DNA from: Pseudomonas marginalis
Lineage (GTDB): Bacteria; Pseudomonadota; Gammaproteobacteria; Pseudomonadales; Pseudomonadaceae
DNA: 64,000 nt
Direction of reading: 5' to 3'
NCBI RefSeq assembly: GCF_008692035.1
Contig: NZ_VTFG01000001.1
Span: 3,721,501 to 3,785,500, forward strand
This document shows, one piece after another, positions 28,599 to 36,553 of this stretch. Position numbers and translations under genes: made by a program. The notes beneath the pieces were generated by a model. That model had not been told where the DNA came from and ran no database searches. It worked only from the letters and a program-made list of their open reading frames with translations. Within the stretch, counting starts at the first letter, position 1; the number at the start of each line of letters is the position of its first letter.

Positions 28599-28603
28599 TG
28601 TAC

Positions 28604-28666
28604 CGGGGCAAGCCCCCTCCCACAGTTGGAATGCACTTCAATGTGGGAGGGGGCTTGCCCCCGATG
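28604..28666. repeat. REPIN interrupted by the IS (right part)
   Basis: The remainder of a REPIN: a left REP that now begins CGGGGCAAGCCCCCTCCCAC next to the IS end, a short spacer and a complete right REP (GGAGGGGGCTTGCCCCCGAT ending 28665). The missing head of the left REP (GCCGCCATCGGGG) is at 27315-27327 on the other side of the IS. The repeat ends four bases before the folA stop. Confidence 0.85.
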
Positions 28667-28669
28667 CTT

Positions 28670-29182
28670 TTAGGCTTTTTCCCAGACTTCGAAGTTGTAA
28701 GCCGGCTTATCACCTTCGGCTGGGTTCGGCAGATTGGAAACCAACTTCCACTGGCTCGCATCAAACGCCGGAAACCACGCATCCCCTTCCGGGCTCAGCG
28801 CCACGCGTGTCAGGTACAGGCGATCCGCCTGTTCCAGCCCCTGCGCATACAACTGCGCACCGCCGATCAGCATCAGCTCATCCGCGCCCTGCTCCAGCGC
28901 CCAGGCTTCAGCCCGCGCCACGGCGGCATCGAGTGACGGAAAAACTTCCGCACCTTCCAGCGCCAGGTCGGTCTGACGGCTGACCACAATGTTCAAGCGC
29001 CCCGGCAGCGGTCGGCCCAGGGAGTCCCAGGTCTTGCGCCCCATGATGATCGGCTTGCCGAGCGTGGTGGCCTTGAAGTATTTGAAATCCCCCGGCAAAT
29101 GCCAGGGCATGCTGTTGTCGACGCCGATCACGCGGTTTTCACCGAGGGCTGCGATCAGGCTTAAAGGGAGAGTTTTTTTCAT
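28670..29182 (-). CDS. folA: Dihydrofolate reductase
   Basis: FolA reduces dihydrofolate to tetrahydrofolate with NADPH and is the trimethoprim target. The 170-residue product shows the substrate loop (NRVIGVDNSMPWHLPGD, with the active-site aspartate/tryptophan region), IIMGRKTWDSLGRPLPGR and IGGAQLY. Length is normal. It is divergent from the DUF2868/DUF3482 pair with a 69-base gap and sits about 12 kb from thyA, whose product consumes the folate cofactor. Confidence 0.97.
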   Translation of the reverse strand: MKKTLPLSLIAALGENRVIGVDNSMPWHLPGDFKYFKATTLGKPIIMGRKTWDSLGRPLPGRLNIVVSRQTDLALEGAEVFPSLDAAVARAEAWALEQGADELMLIGGAQLYAQGLEQADRLYLTRVALSPEGDAWFPAFDASQWKLVSNLPNPAEGDKPAYNFEVWEKA

Positions 29183-29251
29183 GGCGACGAGAATACCAGA
29201 GCCACGAACCAGCGGTTATGCTCCAAGCTCACTTGCACGACAGGAAGACGC

Positions 29252-30631
29252 GTGACCGCACTGACCCCCCTGCACAAACTCTGGCTGACGGAAACCGTGC
29301 GCCTGCGTGAAGAACACGCCGGCCCCCTGGAAGACCAGGAAGCCAATCGCCTCGCCCGCACCGCGGGCGGCGACCTGCCGACGCGCATCCAGCAGCGCGC
29401 CCTGCACCTGGCCGAGCGCGATGGCCTGACCGCCGCCCTCACGCGCTGGCTGCAAGGCGCACGCCTGGCGCTGGTGCTGCTGGCGGTGGTGGCCGTCATC
29501 AGCGGCGCGGGCCTGGCCTTTGCTGCGCTGGGCAACGGCTTGACCCCGGTGAATGTGTTCTGGGCCCTGGGCAGCCTGCTCGGCCTGAACCTGATCCTGC
29601 TGTTGAGCTGGGCGTTGGGGCTGTTGTTTGCCGGCGAGCACGGCGCCAGCCTCGGGCGCTTGTGGTTGTGGCTCAGTGAAAAACTGGCGCGCGATGCCAA
29701 GGCTGCCCAACTGGCCCCGGCGTTGCTGCTGTTGCTGCAACGGCAGAAACTCAATCGCTGGGCGGTCGGTGTGCTGGTCAACAGCCTGTGGTTGCTGGCG
29801 CTGCTCAGCGCGCTGGTGATTCTGCTGACGCTGCTCGCCACCCGCCGTTACGGCTTTGTGTGGGAAACCACCATCCTCGGCGCCGACACCTTCGTCGCCG
29901 TGACCCAGGCCCTCGGCACCCTGCCCGCCCTGCTGGGCTTCAACGTACCGACCGTCGAGATGATCCGCGCCAGCGGCGATTCCGCCCTGAACATCGAAAG
30001 CGCCCGCCAGGCCTGGGCCGCCTGGCTGGTCGGCGTCTTGCTGGTCTACGGCCTGCTGCCCCGCTTGATCCTCGCCCTGCTGTGCCTCTGGCGCTGGAAA
30101 CGCGGGCGCGCCGCCTTGCATCTCGACCTCAACCTGCCCGGCTACAGCCCACTGCGCGAACGCCTGATGCCCAGCAGCGAGCGCCTTGGCGTCAACGACG
30201 CCGCGCCGGAACAACTGCACCACGTCACCGGAGGCGTCAGTGAGCTGGACAGCGACGGCGCCTTGCTCGTCGCCATCGAACTGGACGATCAACATCCCTG
30301 GCCGCCCAAGTTGCCGGCGAAGGTTAAGAACGCCGGCATCCTCGACAGCCGCGAATCGCGCAACAAGCTCCTGGAGCAACTCAGCCGCTTCCCGCCCGCG
30401 CGCCTGGCCATCGTCTGCGACCCGCGCCGCTCGCCGGACCGTGGCAGCCTGGCACTGATCGCCGAACTTGCACGCAGCGCCGCCGACACCCGTGTCTGGC
30501 TGCTGCAAGCCCCGCCCGGCCAGGCGCTGGATGCCGAGCGCCTGGGCGACTGGCACAGCGCGCTGCAACAACTGGAGCTGCCGTTCGCCGACTGCGCGCC
30601 GTTGAACTGGCTGGAGACCGGTCATGACTAA
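29252..30631 (+). CDS. DUF2868 membrane protein
   Basis: A 459-residue protein of the DUF2868 family; function unknown. Four strong hydrophobic segments are visible at about residues 72-95, 100-127, 172-197 and 254-280. The C-terminal third (after about 285) is soluble and has an alpha/beta look (LVAIELDDQHPW, LAIVCDPRRSPD). The start is GTG with AGGAAG ahead. Its last 8 bases overlap the start of the DUF3482 GTPase gene, so the two are translationally coupled and probably act in one membrane complex. Confidence 0.82.
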   Translation: MTALTPLHKLWLTETVRLREEHAGPLEDQEANRLARTAGGDLPTRIQQRALHLAERDGLTAALTRWLQGARLALVLLAVVAVISGAGLAFAALGNGLTPVNVFWALGSLLGLNLILLLSWALGLLFAGEHGASLGRLWLWLSEKLARDAKAAQLAPALLLLLQRQKLNRWAVGVLVNSLWLLALLSALVILLTLLATRRYGFVWETTILGADTFVAVTQALGTLPALLGFNVPTVEMIRASGDSALNIESARQAWAAWLVGVLLVYGLLPRLILALLCLWRWKRGRAALHLDLNLPGYSPLRERLMPSSERLGVNDAAPEQLHHVTGGVSELDSDGALLVAIELDDQHPWPPKLPAKVKNAGILDSRESRNKLLEQLSRFPPARLAIVCDPRRSPDRGSLALIAELARSAADTRVWLLQAPPGQALDAERLGDWHSALQQLELPFADCAPLNWLETGHD

Positions 30632-31991
30632 GCCACTGAAACTCGCGGTGGTCGGCCACACCAACGTCGGCAAGACCTCGTTGCTGCGCACCCTCACCCG
30701 TGACGTCGGGTTCGGTGAAGTCTCCCATCGCCCCAGCACCACGCGGCATGTCGAAGGCGCGCGCTTGTCGGTCGACGGCGAAGCCTTGCTCGATCTCTAT
30801 GACACCCCCGGCCTGGAAGATGCCATCGCCCTGCTCGACTACCTGGAACGCCTGGATCGCCCCGGTGAACGCTTGGACGGCCCGGCCCGTCTGGCGCGGT
30901 TCCTGGAAGGCAGCGAAGCCCGCCAGCGCTTTGAACAGGAAGCCAAGGTGCTGCGCCAACTGCTGGCCTCGGACGCCGGCCTGTATGTGATCGACGCTCG
31001 CGAACCGGTGCTGGCCAAGTACCGTGATGAGCTGCAAGTGCTGGCCAGTTGTGGCAAACCGTTGCTGCCGGTGCTCAACTTCGTCAGCAGCAGCGACCAC
31101 CGCGAGCCGGACTGGCGTGAAGCCCTGGCACGCCTGGGCCTGCATGCGCTGGTGCGTTTCGACAGCGTCGCGCCGCCGGAAGACGGCGAACGTCGCCTGT
31201 ATGAAAGTCTCGCCCTGCTGCTGGAAAACGCCCGACCGCAGTTGCAGCGCCTGATCCTCGACCAGGAAGCCCAACGCCAGGCCCGTCAACAGAGTGCCGC
31301 GCGGTTGATTGCCGAATTGCTGATCGACTGCGCCGCGTGCCGACGCAGCGTGGTGACTGAAGATGAGCAACAAGCCATCAGCGATTTGCGCAAGGCGGTG
31401 CGTCAGCGCGAACAAAAATGCGTGGAGGCCCTGCTCAAGCTGTTCGGCTTCCGCCCGCAGGACGCCGCCGCCAGCGACTTGCCGTTGCTCGACGGCCGTT
31501 GGGGGGATGACCTGTTCAACCCGGAAACCCTCAAGCAACTCGGCGTGCGCGTCGGTGGTGGCATCGCTGCAGGCGCAGCGGCCGGAGCCGGTGTGGACCT
31601 GCTGGTCGGCGGGCTGACCCTCGGCGCCGCCGCCCTGGCGGGCGCCATCGCCGGTGGCGCGTTGCAGACTGCACGCAGCTACGGCAGCCGCCTGCTGGGC
31701 AAGATCAAGGGCCAACGCGAGCTGACCGTGGACGACAGCGTGCTGCGCCTGCTCGCCCTGCGCCAGCGCCAGTTGCTCAAGGCCCTGAACCTGCGCGGCC
31801 ATGCGGCGATGCACAGCATCAAGGTCGATACGCCCCAGGACAAGACCTGGCGCGAAGGCAAATTGCCGGACGCGTTGCACAAGGCCCGCGCCCACCCGCA
31901 ATGGTCGTCCCTCAACCCCCAGGCCAGACTGAGCCAGGCCGAACGCCAGGAACAGGTCGAAGCCCTGGCCCAGCGCCTCGACGAGACTTAA
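30624..31991 (+). CDS. DUF3482 GTPase, membrane-associating
   Basis: A 455-residue TRAFAC-class GTPase. G1 is GHTNVGKTSLL (residues 11-21), a switch threonine pair lies at 39-40, G3 is DTPG (60-63); the usual NKxD is replaced by a PVLNFVSSSD segment, so nucleotide specificity may be relaxed. A C-terminal glycine/alanine-rich stretch (about residues 308-350, GGGIAAGAAAGAG then LAGAIAGGAL) looks like a glycine-zipper membrane hairpin. The pairing with DUF2868 suggests a membrane-bound GTP-driven machine, role unknown. It ends with a 4-base overlap of the convergent HD-domain gene. Confidence 0.85.
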   Translation: MTKPLKLAVVGHTNVGKTSLLRTLTRDVGFGEVSHRPSTTRHVEGARLSVDGEALLDLYDTPGLEDAIALLDYLERLDRPGERLDGPARLARFLEGSEARQRFEQEAKVLRQLLASDAGLYVIDAREPVLAKYRDELQVLASCGKPLLPVLNFVSSSDHREPDWREALARLGLHALVRFDSVAPPEDGERRLYESLALLLENARPQLQRLILDQEAQRQARQQSAARLIAELLIDCAACRRSVVTEDEQQAISDLRKAVRQREQKCVEALLKLFGFRPQDAAASDLPLLDGRWGDDLFNPETLKQLGVRVGGGIAAGAAAGAGVDLLVGGLTLGAAALAGAIAGGALQTARSYGSRLLGKIKGQRELTVDDSVLRLLALRQRQLLKALNLRGHAAMHSIKVDTPQDKTWREGKLPDALHKARAHPQWSSLNPQARLSQAERQEQVEALAQRLDET

Positions 31992-32542
31992 GCCGCCAGC
32001 AGCTGCCGGGCCTTGGCCTTGAGCACTTGCAGGTCGAGCACCGGCACGTGCATTTGCTTGGCCTGTTCGTCCCAGTGGCGCAGGCGCAGGCTGACCTGGT
32101 ACAGCGGGTCTTGTTCAAAGGCGCGGGCCTCCTCGGCCGTCATCACGCCGCCCTGGTAACCGAGGGTGCGGCGGCTGGCTTCGCTCAAGCGTGCGTAGTA
32201 GTCCGGCTGGCTGAACGTCAGATAGCGCTTGGCCTGGACGTGGTACTCCACCAGCCTGGCCAGGCGCTCACTGAAGCCTGCACGACGCAAATAATCCGCG
32301 CCCAACCGCTCATGGCTGACCACGCCATAACCGCCCATGTTCTCGCCACCCTGGCCGCACAGATGGCCGATATCGTGGAAAAACGCCGCCAGAACCACTT
32401 CATCATCGAAGCCTTCGGCCATGGCCAACTGCGCGGCCTGGGACATGTGCTCGATCTGCGACACCGGCTCGCCGATGTAATCCGCCGCGCCGTGCTGCTC
32501 GTACAAAGCGAAGATTGTGGCAATCGCCTGTTCCGGGCTCAT
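31988..32542 (-). CDS. PhnZ-like HD-domain protein of phosphonate degradation
   Basis: A 184-residue HD-domain protein. Residues Tyr22, Glu25, His32, His56, Asp57 and His60 occur with the same spacing (offset by two) as the iron ligands and substrate-loop residues I recall for PhnZ, the mixed-valence di-iron oxygenase that cleaves the C-P bond of 1-hydroxy-2-aminoethylphosphonate. Proteins of this sort are recurrent in phosphonate operons. Start 32542 forms a TGATG overlap with the upstream FAD oxidoreductase. The usual PhnY partner is not in this window, so the substrate may differ. Confidence 0.82.
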   Translation of the reverse strand: MSPEQAIATIFALYEQHGAADYIGEPVSQIEHMSQAAQLAMAEGFDDEVVLAAFFHDIGHLCGQGGENMGGYGVVSHERLGADYLRRAGFSERLARLVEYHVQAKRYLTFSQPDYYARLSEASRRTLGYQGGVMTAEEARAFEQDPLYQVSLRLRHWDEQAKQMHVPVLDLQVLKAKARQLLAA

Positions 32543-33675
32543 CACGCCGGCCCCCACAGGGTTGTGATATTGCGCTCGGCCATCGCCGGCCCCACGCTCA
32601 TGCCCACACCGGTGTGCATCAAGGCGGCGCTCACGCCAGGTGCGGCCTGCACAAATGAAAACGGCGCCGGGCCCCGGGCGCCGTAGACGCCCTGCCAGCG
32701 TTCCATTACCTGGATCTTGCAACCCAAGGTCTGTTCGGCCAACTCGATCATCCAGTCATCCACCTGCTCGGCATTGAACGGCGAGGCATCGCTGCCGTAG
32801 TCGTGGGAGTCGCCGATGATCAGTTCGCCATGGGGCGTCGGGCTGATCAGCAGGTGAATCCCGTGCTCGTGCAAGTGCGGCGCATCGCGCAGGATTTGTG
32901 CCTGTACCGGCGCGGCTTCAGGCAGGTCGGCAAAAGCGCCGTAGTGCACGCAACTGAGGCCGGTGAGCAAGGCGTGTTGCAGGTTGAGGTAGAGTGCAGG
33001 CCGGGCGCGCAGCATTTGCAGGCGGCAGATCTGCGGGTTGAGTTCGGCGATGGCCTCGGCCAACAGGGTTTGATAATCGTGGCCGGAACAGACGATGACC
33101 TGCTCGCCACGAAAGCTGCCCGCCGTGCTGTGCACCTGGCCCGGTTCGACATCGCGCACCAGGGTGGAGAAGTAAAACTCCACACCCAGTTGCTGGCTCA
33201 GGTAGTGGATCAGCGCCGGTATCGCCTCGCGCGAATACAGTTGCTGGTCGTCCAGGCCATGCAGCGCGGCGCGGTGATGGCGGAACTGGCCGCCATACAG
33301 ATCCTTCAGCGCCGCGCCTTGCAACAGGTCGACGTTATAGCCGTGTTCACGCGCGCGGCCGGCGCAGAAGGCTTCCAGCAGATGCTCTTCGGCTTCGGTG
33401 CGGGCGAATAGATACGAGCCGTTGCGCTTCAATTGAAGGTCCGCCTCCTGTGCCCAATGCCCCCAGATTTCACGGCTTTGCCGCGCCAGGTCGAGCATCG
33501 GCCCCGGCGGCTGCCCGGTGACCAGGGCCTGGCCGAAGTTGCGTACCGAGGCCCCCAGGGGTGTGGCGCTACGCTCGAACACCTTGACCTTGAGCCCGCG
33601 CCTGGCGGCGGCGTAGGCGTGGGACAGGCCGAGGATGCCGGCGCCGATGATGAGCAGGTCGCTGTGGTGTGTCAT
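32542..33675 (-). CDS. FAD-dependent oxidoreductase of phosphonate catabolism
   Basis: A 377-residue DAO-type flavoprotein with an N-terminal FAD motif (IIGAGILGLSHAYAAARRG, residues 9-27). It matches the class of amine oxidases repeatedly found in 2-aminoethylphosphonate operons, thought to oxidise aminoethylphosphonate or its N-alkyl forms to phosphonoacetaldehyde. It is translationally coupled to the PhnZ-like gene and lies downstream of the phosphonate ABC transporter, from which it is separated by a REPIN. AGGACA precedes the ATG. Confidence 0.85.
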   Translation of the reverse strand: MTHHSDLLIIGAGILGLSHAYAAARRGLKVKVFERSATPLGASVRNFGQALVTGQPPGPMLDLARQSREIWGHWAQEADLQLKRNGSYLFARTEAEEHLLEAFCAGRAREHGYNVDLLQGAALKDLYGGQFRHHRAALHGLDDQQLYSREAIPALIHYLSQQLGVEFYFSTLVRDVEPGQVHSTAGSFRGEQVIVCSGHDYQTLLAEAIAELNPQICRLQMLRARPALYLNLQHALLTGLSCVHYGAFADLPEAAPVQAQILRDAPHLHEHGIHLLISPTPHGELIIGDSHDYGSDASPFNAEQVDDWMIELAEQTLGCKIQVMERWQGVYGARGPAPFSFVQAAPGVSAALMHTGVGMSVGPAMAERNITTLWGPA

Positions 33676-33703
33676 TTAGTGATGTCCTGTTTTCAAGACC
33701 GCT

Positions 33704-33775
33704 ATCGGGGGCAAGCCCCCTCCCACATTTCGATTTGTGAATGCAGTCAAGTGTGGGAAGGGGCTTGCTCCCGAT
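33704..33775. repeat. REPIN inside the phosphonate cluster
   Basis: ATCGGGGGCAAGCCCCCTCC and GGAAGGGGCTTGCTCCCGAT enclose a short spacer containing AATGCAGTCA, the same decamer seen in the spacer of the REPIN at 37758. It lies between the binding-protein gene and the oxidoreductase gene. Confidence 0.9.
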
Positions 33776-33800
33776 GAGGCAAGTAGCCCTGACGAAAACC

Positions 33801-34823
33801 TTACTGCCCCGCCACCTTCTCCGACTTCCCGTCATAGCGCTTGCGCCACTCAGCCAGGATGCTGTCGCGGTTTTTCGAGGCCCAGCCGAAGTCGTTCTTG
33901 ATCAACCGCTGCTCGTAGTCGGCCGGCAATTCGGTCTGCGGCTTGGCGATCCCCGGCTGGGCGAGCACGGCGAAGTTGTCCTTGTACAGGTCCATCGCCG
34001 CTGTACTGGCGGAGAAGTCGGCGAGCTTTCTGGCGGCGTCCGCATGGGCCGTGCCCTTGATCACGGCAGTGGCTTCGATATCCCAGCCCAGGCCTTCCTT
34101 CGGCAGGATGATGTCCAGCGGCGCGCCCTGGCGCTTCAGCTGCACGGCCGGATACTCAAAGGAAATACCAATCGGGAACTCACCGGAAGCCGCCAGCTTG
34201 CACGGCTTGGAACCGGAGTGAACGTACTGGCCGATGTTCTGGTGCAAGTCGTCCATGTACTGCCAGCCCTGCTTCTCGCCGAAGGTTTGCAGCCAGGCGC
34301 TCACATCCAGGAAGCCGGTGCCGGACGAGGCCGGGTTGGGCATCACGATCTTGCCCTTGTACTCGGGCTTGGTCAGGTCTTGCCAGCTCACCGGCTTGGT
34401 CAGGCCCTGCTTTTCGGCTTCGACCGTGTTGAAGCAAATGGTTGCCGCCCACACATCCATGCCGACCCAGGCCGGTGGGTTAGCGGCGTCACGGTAGTTT
34501 TTGCCGATCTTGTCCAGGTCCTTCGGCGCGTAGTTATCGAGCATGCCCTGCTGATCGAGGATCGCCAGGCTCGACGCGGCCAGGCCCCAGACCACATCGG
34601 CCTGCGGGCGGTCTTTTTCAGCCAGCAGCTTGGCGGTGATGATGCCGGTGGAGTCGCGGACCCATTTGATCTCGACGTCGGGGTTGGCCTGTTCGAAGGC
34701 TTTTTTGTAGGTCTTCAACTGCTCGGCTTCAAGGGCCGTGTACACGGTCAACTCGGTCTTGGCGAAGGCATTCAGGCTGAATGCAGTGAGTACAGCAGCG
34801 ACCAGCGCCAGGGGCTTGAACAT
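33801..34823 (-). CDS. Phosphonate (2-aminoethylphosphonate type) ABC transporter binding protein
   Basis: A 340-residue periplasmic binding protein with a signal peptide (about 1-21, ending NAFA) and the iron/phosphonate class fold (LTVYTALEAEQLKTYKKAFE, then YKGKIVMPNPASSGTGFL and GISFEYPAVQLKRQGAPLD). Its gene order with a two-domain permease, an ATPase, an FAD oxidoreductase and a PhnZ-like protein identifies it as the PhnS2-type 2-aminoethylphosphonate receptor rather than an iron binder. GGAGGT precedes the ATG. Ligand choice is inferred from context. Confidence 0.86.
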   Translation of the reverse strand: MFKPLALVAAVLTAFSLNAFAKTELTVYTALEAEQLKTYKKAFEQANPDVEIKWVRDSTGIITAKLLAEKDRPQADVVWGLAASSLAILDQQGMLDNYAPKDLDKIGKNYRDAANPPAWVGMDVWAATICFNTVEAEKQGLTKPVSWQDLTKPEYKGKIVMPNPASSGTGFLDVSAWLQTFGEKQGWQYMDDLHQNIGQYVHSGSKPCKLAASGEFPIGISFEYPAVQLKRQGAPLDIILPKEGLGWDIEATAVIKGTAHADAARKLADFSASTAAMDLYKDNFAVLAQPGIAKPQTELPADYEQRLIKNDFGWASKNRDSILAEWRKRYDGKSEKVAGQ

Positions 34824-34845
34824 GGAGCACCTCCTTCAGGGATGG

Positions 34846-36552
34846 TTATTGGCCGGGCGCGGTCTGGCGCCAGGCTTGGGAGCGGCGCAAGGCGCCACGT
34901 GAAGCCCACGCCAGCAGCAGCGAAACGCTGCCTGAGGTGAACAGGATCAGGGTGGACATGGCCGCCGCGCCGCCCACATTGCCGGCGTCGTCCATGTTCA
35001 ACACGGCGACGGCGGCGAGGATGGTGTCGGGGCTGTAGAGGAAGATCGCGGCGGACACGGTGGTCATCGCCGACACAAACAGGTAGCGCACGATGTCCAG
35101 CAGCGCCGGCAGGCAGATCGGCACCGTGACTTTCAAGTAATGGCGATACAGCGGCGCCTTGAGCGACAGCGCCGCCGCTTCGAACTCGGCGTCCAGCTGG
35201 CGCAGCGCGGTGGTGGCGGTCATCTGCGCGGTGGTCAGGTAGTGAGCAATGGTGCACACCACCAGCAGGGTCATGGTGCCGTAGAACACATGCAGCGGGT
35301 TGCCGCTCAGGTTGAAAAAGAACACGTAGCCCAGGCCCAGCACCAACCCCGGCACGGCCATCGGCACAAAGCTGAGCATGCGCAGCGCCAGGTTCAGGCC
35401 CTGCTGGCCCTTGGTCTTTTCCATCAGGTAGGCGCCGGTAAAGATCAATACGCTGCCGATCAATGCCGTGCACAACGCCAGGGTCAAGCTGTTGCGATAG
35501 GCCAGCCAACCGCCGCCGGCCGTGTCTTCGAACTGGTAGTGGCTGAGCGACAGCGACAGGTTGTACGGCCAGAACTTCACCAGCGAGGAGTACACCGCCA
35601 TGCCGAACACCAGCAGCAACACGGCACTGATGAGCAGCACGATGAGCAGGTAGCAGCCATCCCGTAAACGCGACGGCGCCGGCTGGAAGACCTGGGCGCG
35701 GCCACTCATGGCCTCGCCATGGCGACGGCGCAACCAGGCGTCGACGCCAAAGCTGAACAGCGCCGGCAGCAGCAACACCATGCCGATCAACGCACCGCGA
35801 CCGAACTGTTGCTGGCCGACCACCGCCTTGTAGGCTTCCAGCGCCAGCACCTGGTAATCCCCGCCCACCACCACGGGCACGCCGAAATCCGTGATGGTCA
35901 AGGTGAACACCAGGCAAAACGCGGCAAATACCGCCTGGCGCGTGGCCGGCCAGGTGATGCTGCGAAACGCCCGGGCAGGACTGGCGCCCATGCTCGAGGC
36001 CGCATCGAACAAGCGCGCATCGGCCAACGACAGCGCCGACAGCAAAATCATCAGGGCATGTGGGAAGGTGTAGATCACTTCACCGAGGACAATGCCCCAG
36101 AAGCCGTAGATGTTGTCCGAGAGCAGCCCGCGCAACAGGCCCTGGTTACCGAACAGGTAGACCAGTGCAATCCCCGGCAGCATCGACGGCGCCATCAGCG
36201 GCAGCAGCGACATACCGCGCCAGATGGCCTTGCCGGGAATCAACGTGCGTTGCAGGGCGTAGGCAAACAGGTAGGCCAGCGGTACGACAATGGCCGCCAC
36301 GCTGAGGGAGACTTTCAGGCTATTGCCCAGCAGCCAGTGGAAGTTGGCGCTGGTGACCAACTCCCGTGCGGCGACCAGGCCACCGCCCTGACCGGCCTCG
36401 CTGCTGAAACCGCGCCAGAAGATCGCCAGCAGTGGCAGTAATACGGCGATGCCCAGCAGCACCAGCCAGAGCAGTTTGCCGCCGACCACGAAAATACGGT
36501 CGCCGGTTTCGGCGCGTGACGCTTGACGCGCCAGAGTCAAGACAGCGGCCAT
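34846..36552 (-). CDS. Phosphonate ABC transporter permease (fused two-domain)
   Basis: A 568-residue permease containing two binding-protein-dependent transport domains in one chain, about 12 membrane segments in all. The EAA-type coupling loops are visible in each half (DAASSMGASPARAFRSITWP and LDAEFEAAALSLKAPLYRHY). Start 36552 lies one base after the ATPase stop (TGA G ATG); a longer frame to 36678 would run back into the ATPase and is rejected. It corresponds to the PhnU2-type permease of aminoethylphosphonate uptake. Confidence 0.88.
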   Translation of the reverse strand: MAAVLTLARQASRAETGDRIFVVGGKLLWLVLLGIAVLLPLLAIFWRGFSSEAGQGGGLVAARELVTSANFHWLLGNSLKVSLSVAAIVVPLAYLFAYALQRTLIPGKAIWRGMSLLPLMAPSMLPGIALVYLFGNQGLLRGLLSDNIYGFWGIVLGEVIYTFPHALMILLSALSLADARLFDAASSMGASPARAFRSITWPATRQAVFAAFCLVFTLTITDFGVPVVVGGDYQVLALEAYKAVVGQQQFGRGALIGMVLLLPALFSFGVDAWLRRRHGEAMSGRAQVFQPAPSRLRDGCYLLIVLLISAVLLLVFGMAVYSSLVKFWPYNLSLSLSHYQFEDTAGGGWLAYRNSLTLALCTALIGSVLIFTGAYLMEKTKGQQGLNLALRMLSFVPMAVPGLVLGLGYVFFFNLSGNPLHVFYGTMTLLVVCTIAHYLTTAQMTATTALRQLDAEFEAAALSLKAPLYRHYLKVTVPICLPALLDIVRYLFVSAMTTVSAAIFLYSPDTILAAVAVLNMDDAGNVGGAAAMSTLILFTSGSVSLLLAWASRGALRRSQAWRQTAPGQ

Positions 36553-36553
36553 C

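Larger units (their letters stand above)
27328..28603. mobile_element. IS481-family insertion sequence
   Basis: An element of about 1.28 kb containing one transposase gene on the minus strand. Its left end starts TGTAGAACCG and each end carries two imperfect copies of a 20-base motif (AACCGGGGACATCGTTTACA) 25 bases apart, in inverted orientation between ends. The pentamer CGGGG flanks both sides (27323-27327 and 28604-28608) and is the likely target duplication. Joining the flanks restores an intact REP, so the element inserted into a REPIN. Exact borders are uncertain by a base or two. Confidence 0.85.
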
